Below are positions 34,584 to 44,028 of a DNA stretch of 64,000 bases, piece by piece. Each line of letters starts with the position of its first letter. Positions within the stretch are counted from its first letter, which is position 1. The notes below the pieces were generated by a model that did not search any database, had not been told where the DNA came from, and was given only the letters and a program-made list of their open reading frames with translations. The stretch lies in contig NZ_CP024769.1 of NCBI RefSeq assembly GCF_011395035.1, positions 609,351-673,350 of the forward strand, written 5' to 3'. The position numbers and the translations under genes are program-made. The DNA is from Pantoea cypripedii. Lineage in GTDB: Bacteria > Pseudomonadota > Gammaproteobacteria > Enterobacterales > Enterobacteriaceae.

Positions 34584-35270
34584 ATGCGTATTACCATCGA
34601 ACAGGCCGATCAGCCCTTTATTCATAGCTTCTTTGGCGAGAAAATTGACAGCATTGAAGCGGAATCTGCCCAGGCAAACCAGCTGCGTCAGGCGCTGCAG
34701 GTGGCGCGTCAGCAGGTCAACCAGGAAGCAGAGCTGAACGGGAAACGCGGTGCAATATTTCTGGTGCTGTTTGTGTTTCTCTACTCGGCGTTGGGTGCAT
34801 CACTCACGCTGGATCTCAGCACCAAAGACACCAGCCATAAAAGTATTACCTACGCGCTGGAAGCGGTGCCGGTGTTAATCGCCTTCTCTGGCTTTTTCCT
34901 CTCGCTGCTGTTTTTATTTTTTACCCGCAGCAGCGCTCGTCGCGCGCGGAATTGGGAACGCAGCATTTTGTTGCTGGAAAAATATACCGGCAACAATCTG
35001 AGCCAGCAGATTAGTGCGATGGGCGCGCGCACCACGCATTATTCGTTTTCAGCAATCATGACTTCCCTTGCGCTGTTTATCAGCCTGACCTGGGTGGTGA
35101 TGTATAACTTCTTCACCTTTACCACCAGTGGCGTGATCGGTAGCGTTATTTCGCTATTTATTACCACCATGACCTATGTGATCCTGGATATTCAGCTGCT
35201 GAAGTCCGGTAAACAGAGCGAGATTGACGAACCGCTGGTTCCCGCTGAGGACGATAAAGAGCAGAAGTAA
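34584..35270 (+). CDS. Four-helix membrane protein of unknown function
   Basis: 228 residues. A charged N-terminal region (about residues 1-50, rich in Gln/Glu/Ala and likely a short coiled coil) precedes two hydrophobic segments (about 55-75 and 90-113), a basic cytoplasmic loop (RSSARRARNWERS), two further segments (about 155-177 and 183-205) and an acidic C-terminal tail (DEPLVPAEDDKEQK). I do not recognise a family. It is alone, bracketed by hairpins, and has a modest ribosome site. Confidence 0.72.
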   Translation: MRITIEQADQPFIHSFFGEKIDSIEAESAQANQLRQALQVARQQVNQEAELNGKRGAIFLVLFVFLYSALGASLTLDLSTKDTSHKSITYALEAVPVLIAFSGFFLSLLFLFFTRSSARRARNWERSILLLEKYTGNNLSQQISAMGARTTHYSFSAIMTSLALFISLTWVVMYNFFTFTTSGVIGSVISLFITTMTYVILDIQLLKSGKQSEIDEPLVPAEDDKEQK

Positions 35271-35285
35271 GCCTGCCTGGTCGCG

Positions 35286-35315
35286 GTGCTGAATCGCATG
35301 ATTACGATTCAGCAC
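35286..35315. terminator. Perfect 11-bp hairpin between convergent genes
   Basis: GTGCTGAATCG and CGATTCAGCAC pair perfectly around an 8-base loop, just past the stop of the plus-strand membrane gene and overlapping the end of the minus-strand small gene. Likely bidirectional terminator; short T content on each side. Confidence 0.6.
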
Positions 35316-35563
35316 GCTTCCGCGATCACCTCGACCAGGATCAAGGGACAGCGCTTCACCCGGCATGCCTGGGAATAGGCCAGTGAACAGACCGAACACA
35401 GGTCCCGCACCTCAGACTGGTATTCATATTCAGTAAAATAACGGAAGCGGCCACTATCAGGCTCAGTACGCCAGAAACGTTGTGGTTCGAGAATTTCGTC
35501 AAGCTGCCTGAACGTCAGGGCTGAGGGGTTATGAAACCCCACTCTTACGCGATATATAGTCAT
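35309..35563 (-). CDS. Small hypothetical protein, 84 residues
   Basis: Predicted from an 84-codon frame starting MTIYRVRVGFHNPSALTFRQ. The composition is protein-like (balanced charges, aromatic residues), with four cysteines clustered in the C-terminal half (LCSVCSLAYSQACRVKRC), which could bind metal. The ribosome site is weak (CGGG). It does not overlap another gene, and the convergent hairpin at its 3' end supports a real unit. No family recognised. Confidence 0.5.
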   Translation of the reverse strand: MTIYRVRVGFHNPSALTFRQLDEILEPQRFWRTEPDSGRFRYFTEYEYQSEVRDLCSVCSLAYSQACRVKRCPLILVEVIAEAC

Positions 35564-35711
35564 AACCCGATTATTCGCACCCTGCCCGCCACCAGCCAGA
35601 CGTTATTGGTTTTCAATGCGATAGACTTTGCTTATCAGCTTGTCTGTGGCACAGGTGACATCCCGCACCACGGGCGTTAAAGTGGTTCTTTTGTTTAATT
35701 TTCGAGGGAAA

Positions 35712-36044
35712 ATGAAACCTTTATTTGTCTACGGCACGCTATGCCCGGGCCGTACCAATGCACATATTCTGGAAAACATCGGCGGCGATTGGCTGGCAGG
35801 CCACGTAACCGGCACCTTCTACGAACGCGGCTGGGGCGCAGCGGCAGATTTCCCTGGTATCGTGCTGGATAAAAACGGCCCGCGGGTCGAAGGCTATCTT
35901 TTTTTGTCCGATGCGTTGCCATCCCACTGGCCGATGTTGGATGAGTTTGAAGAAGGCTATGATCGGGTGGAGGTGAATGTCACCACGGTCGAGGGGCAAC
36001 AGGTGAGAGCGTGGATCTATCAGTTGCAGCCTCGAGCTGAGTGA
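35712..36044 (+). CDS. Gamma-glutamylcyclotransferase-like protein (YtfP type)
   Basis: 110-residue protein of the GGCT/AIG2-like fold. The YGTLCPGRTN motif near the N terminus binds the glutamyl group in this family, and VEGYLFLSD and EFEEGYDRVEV follow as expected; an acidic residue in the latter region would be catalytic. Small bacterial members are thought to be gamma-glutamylamine cyclotransferases but few have been tested. The ATG at 35712 has GAGGG just upstream; the frame opens 28 codons earlier without similarity. Confidence 0.82.
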   Translation: MKPLFVYGTLCPGRTNAHILENIGGDWLAGHVTGTFYERGWGAAADFPGIVLDKNGPRVEGYLFLSDALPSHWPMLDEFEEGYDRVEVNVTTVEGQQVRAWIYQLQPRAE

Positions 36045-36074
36045 TAAGCCGCACGCCCTGGTCCGTAAGGATAA

Positions 36075-37367
36075 TTAACGGTCCTCCATGCCACACATCC
36101 CCACCATGCGTTCACCAATATAGCTACAGGTTTCATGTAACCGACCGGTGACGCAGGTATAATTCGTTTCGCCATCCGATCCGGGGGAGGTGCTGACTTT
36201 GCCGCCACCGGATTTGCAGCAGCTTTTAAACTTAGACGCGGTGGCAAAGGTACACTGTCGCCCCGAGCTTTGATTGCCGGACGCGGTGGCGAGCATGGTC
36301 TGCATCGATTGCATCGACTCAGGATCATCAGAGGTGGCGATCGCCACGTTAGTTAACTGGGTGCCGGTCGCCTGCATCATATCCTGACCGGTGGAGGCCG
36401 CCACCGCGATACCCGATGCCGCGCCAACTAATGAAGAAACCAATTGCTGATTTTTCGCCTGGTTTTCTGCCTCAATCCGCTGGTTATCAATGGCCGCCTG
36501 GGCATTACTTTTGTCCAGCGCATCCATATATTGTGCCTGCGCCACATAGCGACTGGCGATATCCGCCGACGTCCCCCCCACGCCAGTAAAACCTTTCTCA
36601 TTCATCACGCTGGCAATCAATTTATAACGATTCGCCTGTGCGACGTTGTAATCATTATCACCGCCCAGCGGGTAAGTTGTTTCCGCTTTAGCCTGAGAGG
36701 CTTTCAGTAACAGATATTGTTGTTGCAATTGGTCATGCATTTTTTGGTTGTCTTTATTATTTGCCAGATAATCAAGCAATGATTGATAATCGCTCTCTTT
36801 CGCATCCGGCATAGTATTTAATGACACCGCATAGTCATGAAGGATTTTATCACTGGCATCGCCATTTTTTAACATTGCCTGATAAGCGGGAATGTCCAGG
36901 GTCGCCATATCATTCACAAAAAGATAGTTACCGGCGGAATCAATAACATTGACATATTCTTTGTAGACATCGACCGGACGCTGACTTTTTTTCGCTTTAC
37001 CCTCGTACAACTTAAACAGATTACCGTAGGTTGATAACGCTAACATACTGCCGTTAACTGATTTGTTGAACGGCGGGATAGCCGTCAGGTAGGCATTGTA
37101 CTGGCTGATGCCTTTATCATAATCACCGCTTCTGGCCGCATTCTCGATAAGGATAGTCTCCAGCCCTGACGTGACAACGCCCTGCACACCGTTGAATTGT
37201 TGAGTATTGCAGCTTGCTAAAAAGTTATTAAATTCGGCATCAAATTCCGGGGCATTCGCCCTTAACGTCGGTGAGTGGAGGGCTTTTTCCTTATCGCTGC
37301 ATTGAGTATATTGTCCGGCTGAACAACCAGCCAGCATAAATGCGGTAAGTATAATTAATTTTTTCAT
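36075..37367 (-). CDS. Lipoprotein of unknown function with Cys-rich C terminus
   Basis: 430 residues. A lipoprotein signal ends at MLAGC (C15). The body is helical and Gln/Ala/Asn-rich, with repeated YNAYL/YQAML-like segments suggestive of TPR-like helical hairpins. Near residues 315-335 a small-residue stretch (LVGAASGIAVAAS) could be membrane-associated. The last 70 residues hold seven cysteines (QCTFATASKFKSCCKSGG...YTCV...ETCSY...GMCG), like the disulfide-rich style of the 708-residue protein at 21490. Family not recognised. The gene is monocistronic, with AT-rich flanks. Confidence 0.78.
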   Translation of the reverse strand: MKKLIILTAFMLAGCSAGQYTQCSDKEKALHSPTLRANAPEFDAEFNNFLASCNTQQFNGVQGVVTSGLETILIENAARSGDYDKGISQYNAYLTAIPPFNKSVNGSMLALSTYGNLFKLYEGKAKKSQRPVDVYKEYVNVIDSAGNYLFVNDMATLDIPAYQAMLKNGDASDKILHDYAVSLNTMPDAKESDYQSLLDYLANNKDNQKMHDQLQQQYLLLKASQAKAETTYPLGGDNDYNVAQANRYKLIASVMNEKGFTGVGGTSADIASRYVAQAQYMDALDKSNAQAAIDNQRIEAENQAKNQQLVSSLVGAASGIAVAASTGQDMMQATGTQLTNVAIATSDDPESMQSMQTMLATASGNQSSGRQCTFATASKFKSCCKSGGGKVSTSPGSDGETNYTCVTGRLHETCSYIGERMVGMCGMEDR

Positions 37368-37647
37368 TTTGACACCTGATTCATTTTTATGGGCGTCCCG
37401 TATTCAGCGTCATCAAACCAGGTTATCTTATAAAGATAATCCGAACGCTATTTTCCTCAGAGGATGTTTCGTCCAGAAACGATTTTTTAATTTACTGTAA
37501 GCCATGAAAAGTGGGAAGTCATATTTTATTACCATGATGTTAGCGAACTAATGATTCGTTGATTATCATTATATTGATCACAGTTCCATTTAAAACATGA
37601 GTCAAAAAAATAATCGCGCCGGTTATTAACTTATTGAGGTAGGGATA

Positions 37648-38841
37648 ATGGTCGATCAAAACAACCACTTGCACACCCTGCTGCGTCAGCGGGATGGACA
37701 TCATGCCCGCGTCACCTGGGAAGAACTGTTTTTTGACCTGGTATATGTTTTTGCCGTGACCCAGCTCAGCCATACCCTGTTGCACGACCTCAGCGCCAGC
37801 GGCATGCTGCATACGCTAATCCTGTGGTTTGCCGTCTGGCTCGGCTGGCAATACACCTGCTGGGTGACAAACTGGTTTAGCCCTGAGACTCCGCCCATCC
37901 GCGCGCTGTTATTTATGGTGATGGCTGCGGCGCTGATCATGGCCGCCGCCCTGCCGGAAGCATTCGGTGATAAGGCGGGATATTTCGTGGTGGCTTATGT
38001 GATTATTCAGGTGGGACGTACCGCCTGGATTGTCTTTCTGCTTGGTCAGCAGCATGCGCTCACCGCCAACTATCGACGGATGTTAGTCTGGTTGCTTATT
38101 TCGGCGGCGTTGTGGTGTGCCGGGGCGCGCAGTAGCGACGGTCTTCGCACGGCACTATGGGCGCTCGCCGTGTTGTGTGAGTATCTCTCCCCCATGAGCG
38201 GATTTGCCTTTCCCGGTATGGGACGATCCTCCACGCAGGACTGGACCATTGAGGGGGGACATCTCACCGAACGTTGTCAGCTGTTTGTCATCGTGGCGCT
38301 GGGAGAAACGCTGCTGGCAACGGGCGGTAGCCTTGCCTCAAGCCATGAGTGGACGTTCCCGGTCCTGTCGGCGATGACGGCGACCTTTCTGTCGGCAATG
38401 GCGGTGTGGTGGCTCTACTTTGGCACCTCCGGTGAACAGGCGACCCAGGCCATCACCCATTCCGCCGATCCCGGCAGGATGGGAGCCATGTTTCATTACG
38501 TCCATGTGATCCTGGTGGGCGGCATTATCGTCATGGCGGTCGGCAACGATCTGACCCAGGAAGACCCGGAACATAGCGTGACTCTCCTGCACGGCGCGGT
38601 GATTTGCGCCGGCTCAATCATTTTCCTGATTGGCAGCGCCATCTACAAACGGGTGGTCTACGGCACCTTGCCGCTCACACATATCCTCGGGGCGCTGGTG
38701 CTGTGCCTGTCGGTGGGTATTATCGGACAACTCACGCTGGAACAGGCGGGCTGGCTGACCACCATCATTATGCTGATCACCGCCTTCGCTGAATCCCGGG
38801 TGCATCGCCACCGCATGATGAAGATGAAAGGTGTATCATAA
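37648..38841 (+). CDS. Low-temperature-requirement A (LtrA) family membrane protein
   Basis: 397-residue polytopic membrane protein. The conserved LtrA start VTWEELFFDLVYVFAVTQLSH is present at residues 22-42, and the ERCQLFVIVALGETLLATG segment near residue 210 is the second family hallmark. LtrA was named for cold growth of Listeria; the molecular function is not established. TGAGGTAGGGATA precedes the ATG. The malonate regulator gene starts 29 bases downstream on the same strand, so read-through is possible, but no functional link is known. Confidence 0.88.
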   Translation: MVDQNNHLHTLLRQRDGHHARVTWEELFFDLVYVFAVTQLSHTLLHDLSASGMLHTLILWFAVWLGWQYTCWVTNWFSPETPPIRALLFMVMAAALIMAAALPEAFGDKAGYFVVAYVIIQVGRTAWIVFLLGQQHALTANYRRMLVWLLISAALWCAGARSSDGLRTALWALAVLCEYLSPMSGFAFPGMGRSSTQDWTIEGGHLTERCQLFVIVALGETLLATGGSLASSHEWTFPVLSAMTATFLSAMAVWWLYFGTSGEQATQAITHSADPGRMGAMFHYVHVILVGGIIVMAVGNDLTQEDPEHSVTLLHGAVICAGSIIFLIGSAIYKRVVYGTLPLTHILGALVLCLSVGIIGQLTLEQAGWLTTIIMLITAFAESRVHRHRMMKMKGVS

Positions 38842-38870
38842 GCAGCGCATTCATTTTTAAGCCTTAATCC

Positions 38871-39818
38871 ATGAAACTCAATTTCGATAACGACCTGACG
38901 GTGCGTAAGCTTTTTATCTTCTGCACCTATATGGAAAGCGAGAATCTGGCCCGCACGGCAGAAACCCTCGGTATCAGCACGGTCAGCGTGCACCGCGCGT
39001 TACATACGCTGGAGGAGAGCCTGCGCTGTCCGTTGTTTGCCCACAAGGGGCGCAATCTGGTGGCACTGCCCGCCGCCTGGACATTGCTGGAGTACAGCAA
39101 TGAAGCGCTGCAAACCCTGAGTCAGGGGCTGGAAGAAACGCGACGCACGGCAGGCATCGGGCTGGGTCATCTGCGCATCGGCACGCTTTATTCATTGTCG
39201 CTGGATACCGTGCCGCGCCTGATTATGAATATGAAGCTGCGCCGCCCCGAGCTGGAGCTGAACCTGACCATGGGTTCGAATCAGGTGCTGACCGGTATGC
39301 TGCAAAACAATCAGCTGGACGCGATGATCATTTCGGTGACGGAAACCGAAATCGACCAGAAGGTATTTGAGCAGGTAGGTTTGTTTCAGGATGATATCTA
39401 TCTGGCGGTACCCACTGCCGAGCAGCGTGATTCAGCAGAGGATATTGATCTGAGCGACTACAGTGATAAACCTTTTGTCTCGCTGGATGAAGGATTCGCC
39501 ACCTTTACCGGCTTCCAGGAAGCCTGCCATGTCGCGGGCTTCGAACCCAATATTGTCACGCGGGTTAATGACATTTTTTCCATGCTGAGTCTGGTACAGG
39601 CAGGGATGGGTTATTCGCTGGTGCCAGGCCGGATGCGCAAACAATACGAACACGATTTACAGTTTCTCAAACTGGCCGAGCCGTATCAGATGCGCCAGCA
39701 AATCGCCATCGTCTTTGCCCGCAACCGCGAGCACGATCCCAACCTGCTGGCGCTGGTGGCAGAAGGCCGTATGTATGCCTTAAGCCTGCAAAACAAGGCT
39801 CAGCGCACGTCGTCCTGA
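38871..39818 (+). CDS. mdcR: LysR-family regulator of malonate decarboxylase genes
   Basis: 315-residue LysR regulator: N-terminal winged helix (KLFIFCTYMESENLARTAETLGISTVSVHRALHTLEE, which is slightly unusual in sequence) and effector-binding domain. It is convergent with, and overlaps by 19 bases, the last gene of the mdc operon, the position of mdcR in Klebsiella. MdcR activates mdc expression in response to malonate and represses itself. Its target should be upstream of mdcA (46852-47000); no confident operator was picked out. Confidence 0.85.
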   Translation: MKLNFDNDLTVRKLFIFCTYMESENLARTAETLGISTVSVHRALHTLEESLRCPLFAHKGRNLVALPAAWTLLEYSNEALQTLSQGLEETRRTAGIGLGHLRIGTLYSLSLDTVPRLIMNMKLRRPELELNLTMGSNQVLTGMLQNNQLDAMIISVTETEIDQKVFEQVGLFQDDIYLAVPTAEQRDSAEDIDLSDYSDKPFVSLDEGFATFTGFQEACHVAGFEPNIVTRVNDIFSMLSLVQAGMGYSLVPGRMRKQYEHDLQFLKLAEPYQMRQQIAIVFARNREHDPNLLALVAEGRMYALSLQNKAQRTSS

Positions 39819-40711
39819 TGCAGACGGCTGTAGAGATGGCGCACCAGTTCAATACTGCTGCGCTCCAGCGCCAGGCACTCACCCTGCGGCTGCGTACTGC
39901 GGGTAAGCCCGGTCAGGATACCGCCGGGCGGCATTTCAATCACCAGCCGCACTTCACGTTCCTCAGCCGCGACCATCGCCTCATGCCAGCGTACCTGGCG
40001 TGCCATATTCATCGCCAGATCGTCAGCAATGCGTTCCGGCTGCCACAGCACCCGCGCGCTGTTACCACTCAGGTAAGCACAACGCGGACGTTGCAGGCTC
40101 ACCTGTTGCATCGATTCCACCAGTTTGCTCGCCGGTTGATCGAGCAATGCGCAATGGGAAGGCACGCTGATCGCCAGCCGACGGACACAACGCGCGCCGC
40201 GCGCCCGTGCCTGATCTCCGGCAACTTGCATCGCCTGCTCACTACCGGCGATAACAATTTGTGATTCCGAGTTAATGTTGGCGATAAAGCTGTGCTGGTT
40301 ATCCACCAGCGGCTCAACCTGCTCCAGCGGCAAACCGTTGATTGCCGTCAGCCCATAACCCTGCGGATACGCGCTTTCCATTAAGTCACCACGCAGGGCA
40401 ACCAGCCGCAGCGCATCGGCAAACTCCAGCGCTCCCGCAATCACTGCCGCCGGATAAGCACCAATCGACAGACCACAAACCATATCTGGTTCAACACCCT
40501 GGGCTATCAACTGTCGTGCGGCAGACACCCCGGCAATCAACAACGCCAGCTGGACTGCGCGGGTATGCTGCAATGCTGCTGCGCTATCCAGCAGCATCAG
40601 TTCATCCCCCAGCACCTCCTGCGCCAGTTGCCAGGTTTCATCGTGCGGCAACCCCGCTAACATGCCCGGTCTTTGCGCCCCCTGGCCGGGAAAAGTAAAT
40701 AAGGTTTTCAT
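39800..40711 (-). CDS. mdcH: Malonate decarboxylase subunit epsilon (malonyl-CoA:ACP transacylase)
   Basis: 303-residue acyltransferase with FTFPGQGAQRPGM at the N terminus and the nucleophile elbow GLSIGAYPAAV. MdcH loads malonyl onto the prosthetic group of the MdcC carrier so that the decarboxylase is activated. It is the last gene of mdcABCDEFGH; its ATG overlaps the mdcG stop codon (ATGA). The family resemblance to FabD is strong, but the operon fixes the assignment. Confidence 0.9.
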   Translation of the reverse strand: MKTLFTFPGQGAQRPGMLAGLPHDETWQLAQEVLGDELMLLDSAAALQHTRAVQLALLIAGVSAARQLIAQGVEPDMVCGLSIGAYPAAVIAGALEFADALRLVALRGDLMESAYPQGYGLTAINGLPLEQVEPLVDNQHSFIANINSESQIVIAGSEQAMQVAGDQARARGARCVRRLAISVPSHCALLDQPASKLVESMQQVSLQRPRCAYLSGNSARVLWQPERIADDLAMNMARQVRWHEAMVAAEEREVRLVIEMPPGGILTGLTRSTQPQGECLALERSSIELVRHLYSRLHQDDVR

Positions 40712-41313
40712 GGCGTCTCCTCCGCCCAGGGATTATTCGTCAGACGCGGTCCGCGCGCAGTTTTCAGTAATACCCGTCCGCTCCGCAGCCACTCATTCAG
40801 GGCAAAACCACCCAGCGGCGTTTCAATCTGGGTATCGGCGCGACAAGGCAACGCTGCCAGCGCCTGTTGCCAGCGCGTAAAGTCAGTGGGCTGCCGGGGT
40901 TGTGGCGTGCGAATCAACAAATCCAAATCGCTGTCCCGATGTAACACCGGCAACGCGGTTGCCAGCGCGAAACCGGTGCTGCCGGTGACGCCCCATTCCC
41001 ACGGCCAGGGCTGCTGGCGCAACATCACCAGCGCCTGCACCGTTGGATGGTCATTCAACTTCGCCGGGACCACCAGCATTTCGGGTGAGATAATCTGCAT
41101 CACATCATGCGGTGCGACCCAGGCCGCAGCCCGCTGATGGCGTGCCTGACCGCGCACCCCAACCGGAATCAGCCCCTCCTTCCTCACATCACGCCGCACC
41201 ACCACCGGTTGCTGGTGGTTCCACAGTTCCGCTACCCAGGGTTCTGTTACCCCAAGTAACGCTGCATCATGGCGCAGCCAAAGGAGATCGTGTGGACGTT
41301 CGGCGAAGTTCAT
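40708..41313 (-). CDS. mdcG: Phosphoribosyl-dephospho-CoA transferase
   Basis: 201-residue nucleotidyltransferase that attaches the 2'-(5''-triphosphoribosyl)-3'-dephospho-CoA prosthetic group to the MdcC carrier. The active-site pattern appears as TGFALATALPVLHRDSDLDLLI with paired aspartates for metal binding. It is separated by only 2 bases from mdcF and overlaps mdcH by 4. Length agrees with MdcG of Klebsiella. Confidence 0.9.
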   Translation of the reverse strand: MNFAERPHDLLWLRHDAALLGVTEPWVAELWNHQQPVVVRRDVRKEGLIPVGVRGQARHQRAAAWVAPHDVMQIISPEMLVVPAKLNDHPTVQALVMLRQQPWPWEWGVTGSTGFALATALPVLHRDSDLDLLIRTPQPRQPTDFTRWQQALAALPCRADTQIETPLGGFALNEWLRSGRVLLKTARGPRLTNNPWAEETP

Positions 41314-41315
41314 TT

Positions 41316-42275
41316 TCAGATTCCTGCAGTTAAGGAGATAAACAGCGGCAGCGACAGAATCGACAGCAGCGAGCTAAGCAACAGCACCGCTTCCGCATCC
41401 GGTGACTGCACGCCAAAGCGGTTGCCGAACACCACACCAAAGAAACCCGCGGAAAGCGCAATCATCAGAATGGCGGTGACAGCGACAGTGCCGTGTAAAC
41501 CGAATACCAGCACAATACCCCAGGCTATCGCCGGCTGAATCAGCAACTTAGTGATGGTGGAGCTAATCACCATGGTGTTGATTTTCAGTTTGCGCGCCGA
41601 GAGGATCACACCGGTCAGGAACAAAGCAGCGGCAGTGGCTGACAGGCCCAGCGGCTTAATCGACGCCAGCAGCAGATCCGGCATTTTCACACCAAACGCC
41701 GACAGCACCACCCCCAGCAACGGTCCCCAGACAATCGGTTTTTTCACTGAACGCCACATCAGTACCGGCAACATTGCCAGCGTTGAACGTTGGTTTTCAC
41801 CGGCAGCACGCGCTTTTTCACGTTCGAGGATCAGCAGACAGAACGGTGTCATCAGCACTGAACCACAGGCGATGGAAACCGCCACCGACAGCGATGTGGC
41901 AGAACCTTCGCCCACTACGCTGCCGAGAATCGGCAATCCAAGCGCAGCATAGTTCGGCAACGCGACGGTCAACGTCAGCACGGCCGCATCCTGCGGTGAC
42001 TTTTTAAACACGCCGACAGCAATGAAATACAGTGCCGCATAGGCAATCCACATTGCCAGGGTTAGCACCACAATCAGTGGCATCTGTGCAACGATACCAC
42101 TCCAGGGAGTTTGCACCGTGGCACTGAACAACGCCGCCGGTAAGGCAAAGTCCATAACAAAAATATTGAGTAGCGAGACGTTCTTGTTATCGACCATCCC
42201 AGCCTTGCCAGCCCAGAAACCCAACAGCATGATGACAAAAATGGGTGCAAGGGCATGAAGAATCACGTAAGTCAT
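41316..42275 (-). CDS. mdcF: Malonate transporter, AEC family
   Basis: 319-residue membrane protein of the auxin efflux carrier family with about ten helices in two halves (FVIMLLGFWAGKAGMVD at the start, AVLLLSSLLSILSLPLFISL at the end). MdcF in Klebsiella is the proposed malonate carrier. It is preceded by a 131-base gap after mdcE that contains a strong hairpin (42342-42366), the only sizeable space in the operon. Confidence 0.88.
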   Translation of the reverse strand: MTYVILHALAPIFVIMLLGFWAGKAGMVDNKNVSLLNIFVMDFALPAALFSATVQTPWSGIVAQMPLIVVLTLAMWIAYAALYFIAVGVFKKSPQDAAVLTLTVALPNYAALGLPILGSVVGEGSATSLSVAVSIACGSVLMTPFCLLILEREKARAAGENQRSTLAMLPVLMWRSVKKPIVWGPLLGVVLSAFGVKMPDLLLASIKPLGLSATAAALFLTGVILSARKLKINTMVISSTITKLLIQPAIAWGIVLVFGLHGTVAVTAILMIALSAGFFGVVFGNRFGVQSPDAEAVLLLSSLLSILSLPLFISLTAGI

Positions 42276-42341
42276 AAATCACCTGTTATTAGAAGAGTGA
42301 ATACTGACGCGATGGTGTTCATTTAACAGATGCTTCAGGTC

Positions 42342-42366
42342 ACCGGGCGTGGGTGACACGCCCGGT
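42342..42366 (-). promoter_or_regulatory. Intra-operon stem-loop between mdcE and mdcF
   Basis: ACCGGGCGTG and CACGCCCGGT form a perfect 10-bp stem with a 5-base loop in the mRNA between the decarboxylase and transporter genes. No U-tract follows on the minus strand, so it more likely slows 3'-5' decay of the upstream mdcA-E message or gives partial termination. Confidence 0.6.
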
Positions 42367-42406
42367 CCTGTCGCTATCCGGCAGGTAAGTCTTTTTTTAT
42401 TTTTTA

Positions 42407-43195
42407 TTACCAGGCGGCACGCATACGTTCGCGTACCTGCGCTGAAGCCTGACGATTGGCGGCTATCTCACCGGAACCACGGCGTGGATCACGGCGCGCA
42501 TCCTCAATCGCGGCGGCCAGGGTGTCGCGCACCCGCTGGAGGTCACTCGCGCCCGGTGCATCAGGGTCGGCAATGTTCAGCAGCGAGGAGAGCAGACCGA
42601 GCGTGGCGTAATTGCTGATGTCGTAGGCCATCGGTGGCACCGTCGCCGCCAGTTTTTCCAGCGCTTCAACGGTACGCAGCGTGATACGTGCGGCAGATTC
42701 TTTGCCCATCGCATGCACCAGTACGCCCGCATCATTGAAGGCAATCAGACGATTGGCCTGATAACCGTGCGCCAGAAACGCCCCGGACATGGCCTTACCG
42801 ACGATCAACCCAATAACCGGGTGTCCGGCCAGCCGGGCCTGCGCATAGGCACCCGCCGCACCGGCCAACGCCTGGTGGATACCAAAGGCTTCTTCACGAC
42901 GCCCATACGCCTGGCTGGGCACATCAATCACCGCGACAATCGGGCGTTTGGTTGGTTGGTCGGCATCGGCGGCGATGGTCTGATGCACCACTTTCGCCAG
43001 CGTCCAGCCTTCCAGTAGCCCTACCTCACCTTTGGCGGCACGCGGGTAACGATTGTGCGCATCCGGGATCACGGCAATGTAGCGGATACCGTCAGCATCC
43101 GCTGCCAGCACCGATGGGCACAGGCCCGCAAGTCTCTCTGCTCCGGCGGTCAGCTGGTTAAACCACAGTTCACCACGGCTGTTGATTGCGCTCAT
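42407..43195 (-). CDS. mdcE: Malonate decarboxylase subunit gamma
   Basis: 262-residue crotonase-like carboxyltransferase domain protein. With MdcD it forms the unit that decarboxylates malonyl-S-MdcC. GLIVGKAMSGAFLAHGYQANRLIAFN is the conserved oxyanion-hole region. Its start overlaps the mdcD stop by 4 bases. A short C terminus and the hairpin region follow. Confidence 0.92.
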   Translation of the reverse strand: MSAINSRGELWFNQLTAGAERLAGLCPSVLAADADGIRYIAVIPDAHNRYPRAAKGEVGLLEGWTLAKVVHQTIAADADQPTKRPIVAVIDVPSQAYGRREEAFGIHQALAGAAGAYAQARLAGHPVIGLIVGKAMSGAFLAHGYQANRLIAFNDAGVLVHAMGKESAARITLRTVEALEKLAATVPPMAYDISNYATLGLLSSLLNIADPDAPGASDLQRVRDTLAAAIEDARRDPRRGSGEIAANRQASAQVRERMRAAW

Positions 43196-44028
43196 TTGTT
43201 CACCTCCGGTGCAAAAACCTGTTGAATCACGGCCGTACTGGCCTGCTGCTGAGTATCAAAGCGGGATAAACGATCCAGATAGAAGGCATAGTTGTCGCTG
43301 CGATGCTGCGCCGGTACGCCCTGCGCAATCGCCGTATCCACAGCTGCCTGAACTGCATTGACGCCATCTCCCACCAGCGCCTCCACCAATCCGCTTTGAT
43401 AGCGGATTTCACCGCCGGTCATGCTCCAGATAAACGGACGATCACGCGAGTCGTACTCTTCAATCCCCGCTTCCTGTTCAATAACCTGCGGGCCGTTCAG
43501 ACCCAGACGCGCTTCGCGGGTGACGATCAGATAGCTGCACAACGCTGCGGCAATCGACATCCCGCCAAAACAACCCACCGTACCGGCAACGATGCCGATC
43601 ACCGGGGTATAACGACGCAGATCCACGACGGCGGCATGGATATCAGCAATCGCGGCCAGGCCAAGGTTGGCCTCCTGCAAGCGCACGCCACCGGTTTCCA
43701 GACACAGGATCGCCTGAGTCGGAATACCTTTACGGTTGTCTTCGGCAGCCAGTTCCAGTGCGGCGGCCATTTTGGCCCCGGACACTTCGCCCATACTGCC
43801 GCCCTGGAAAGTCCCCTCGATAGCCACCACCACGGTGGGTTTACCGTTGCGGCTGCCTTTCATCACCACCATGCCGTCATCGGCCTGCGGGACGATGCCC
43901 TGTTTTTCCAGCCACGGCGACATCACACCTTCGAACGGATCGAGCAACTCGCGTGCGCTGCCGGCGTCGAGTAACGCCAGCGCCCGTTGCCGCGCCCGTA
44001 ACTCAATAAAACTGCTGTCGTTACGCAT
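43192..44028 (-). CDS. mdcD: Malonate decarboxylase subunit beta
   Basis: 278-residue carboxyltransferase-like subunit; pairs with MdcE as the malonyl-S-ACP decarboxylase. Conserved segments include GGSMGEVSGAKMAAALELA and GCFGGMSIAAALCSYLIVT. The ATG at 44028 is chosen because GAGGAGG lies upstream and it overlaps the mdcC stop by 8 bases, whereas the frame's upstream extension runs inside mdcC. Confidence 0.92.
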   Translation of the reverse strand: MRNDSSFIELRARQRALALLDAGSARELLDPFEGVMSPWLEKQGIVPQADDGMVVMKGSRNGKPTVVVAIEGTFQGGSMGEVSGAKMAAALELAAEDNRKGIPTQAILCLETGGVRLQEANLGLAAIADIHAAVVDLRRYTPVIGIVAGTVGCFGGMSIAAALCSYLIVTREARLGLNGPQVIEQEAGIEEYDSRDRPFIWSMTGGEIRYQSGLVEALVGDGVNAVQAAVDTAIAQGVPAQHRSDNYAFYLDRLSRFDTQQQASTAVIQQVFAPEVNK

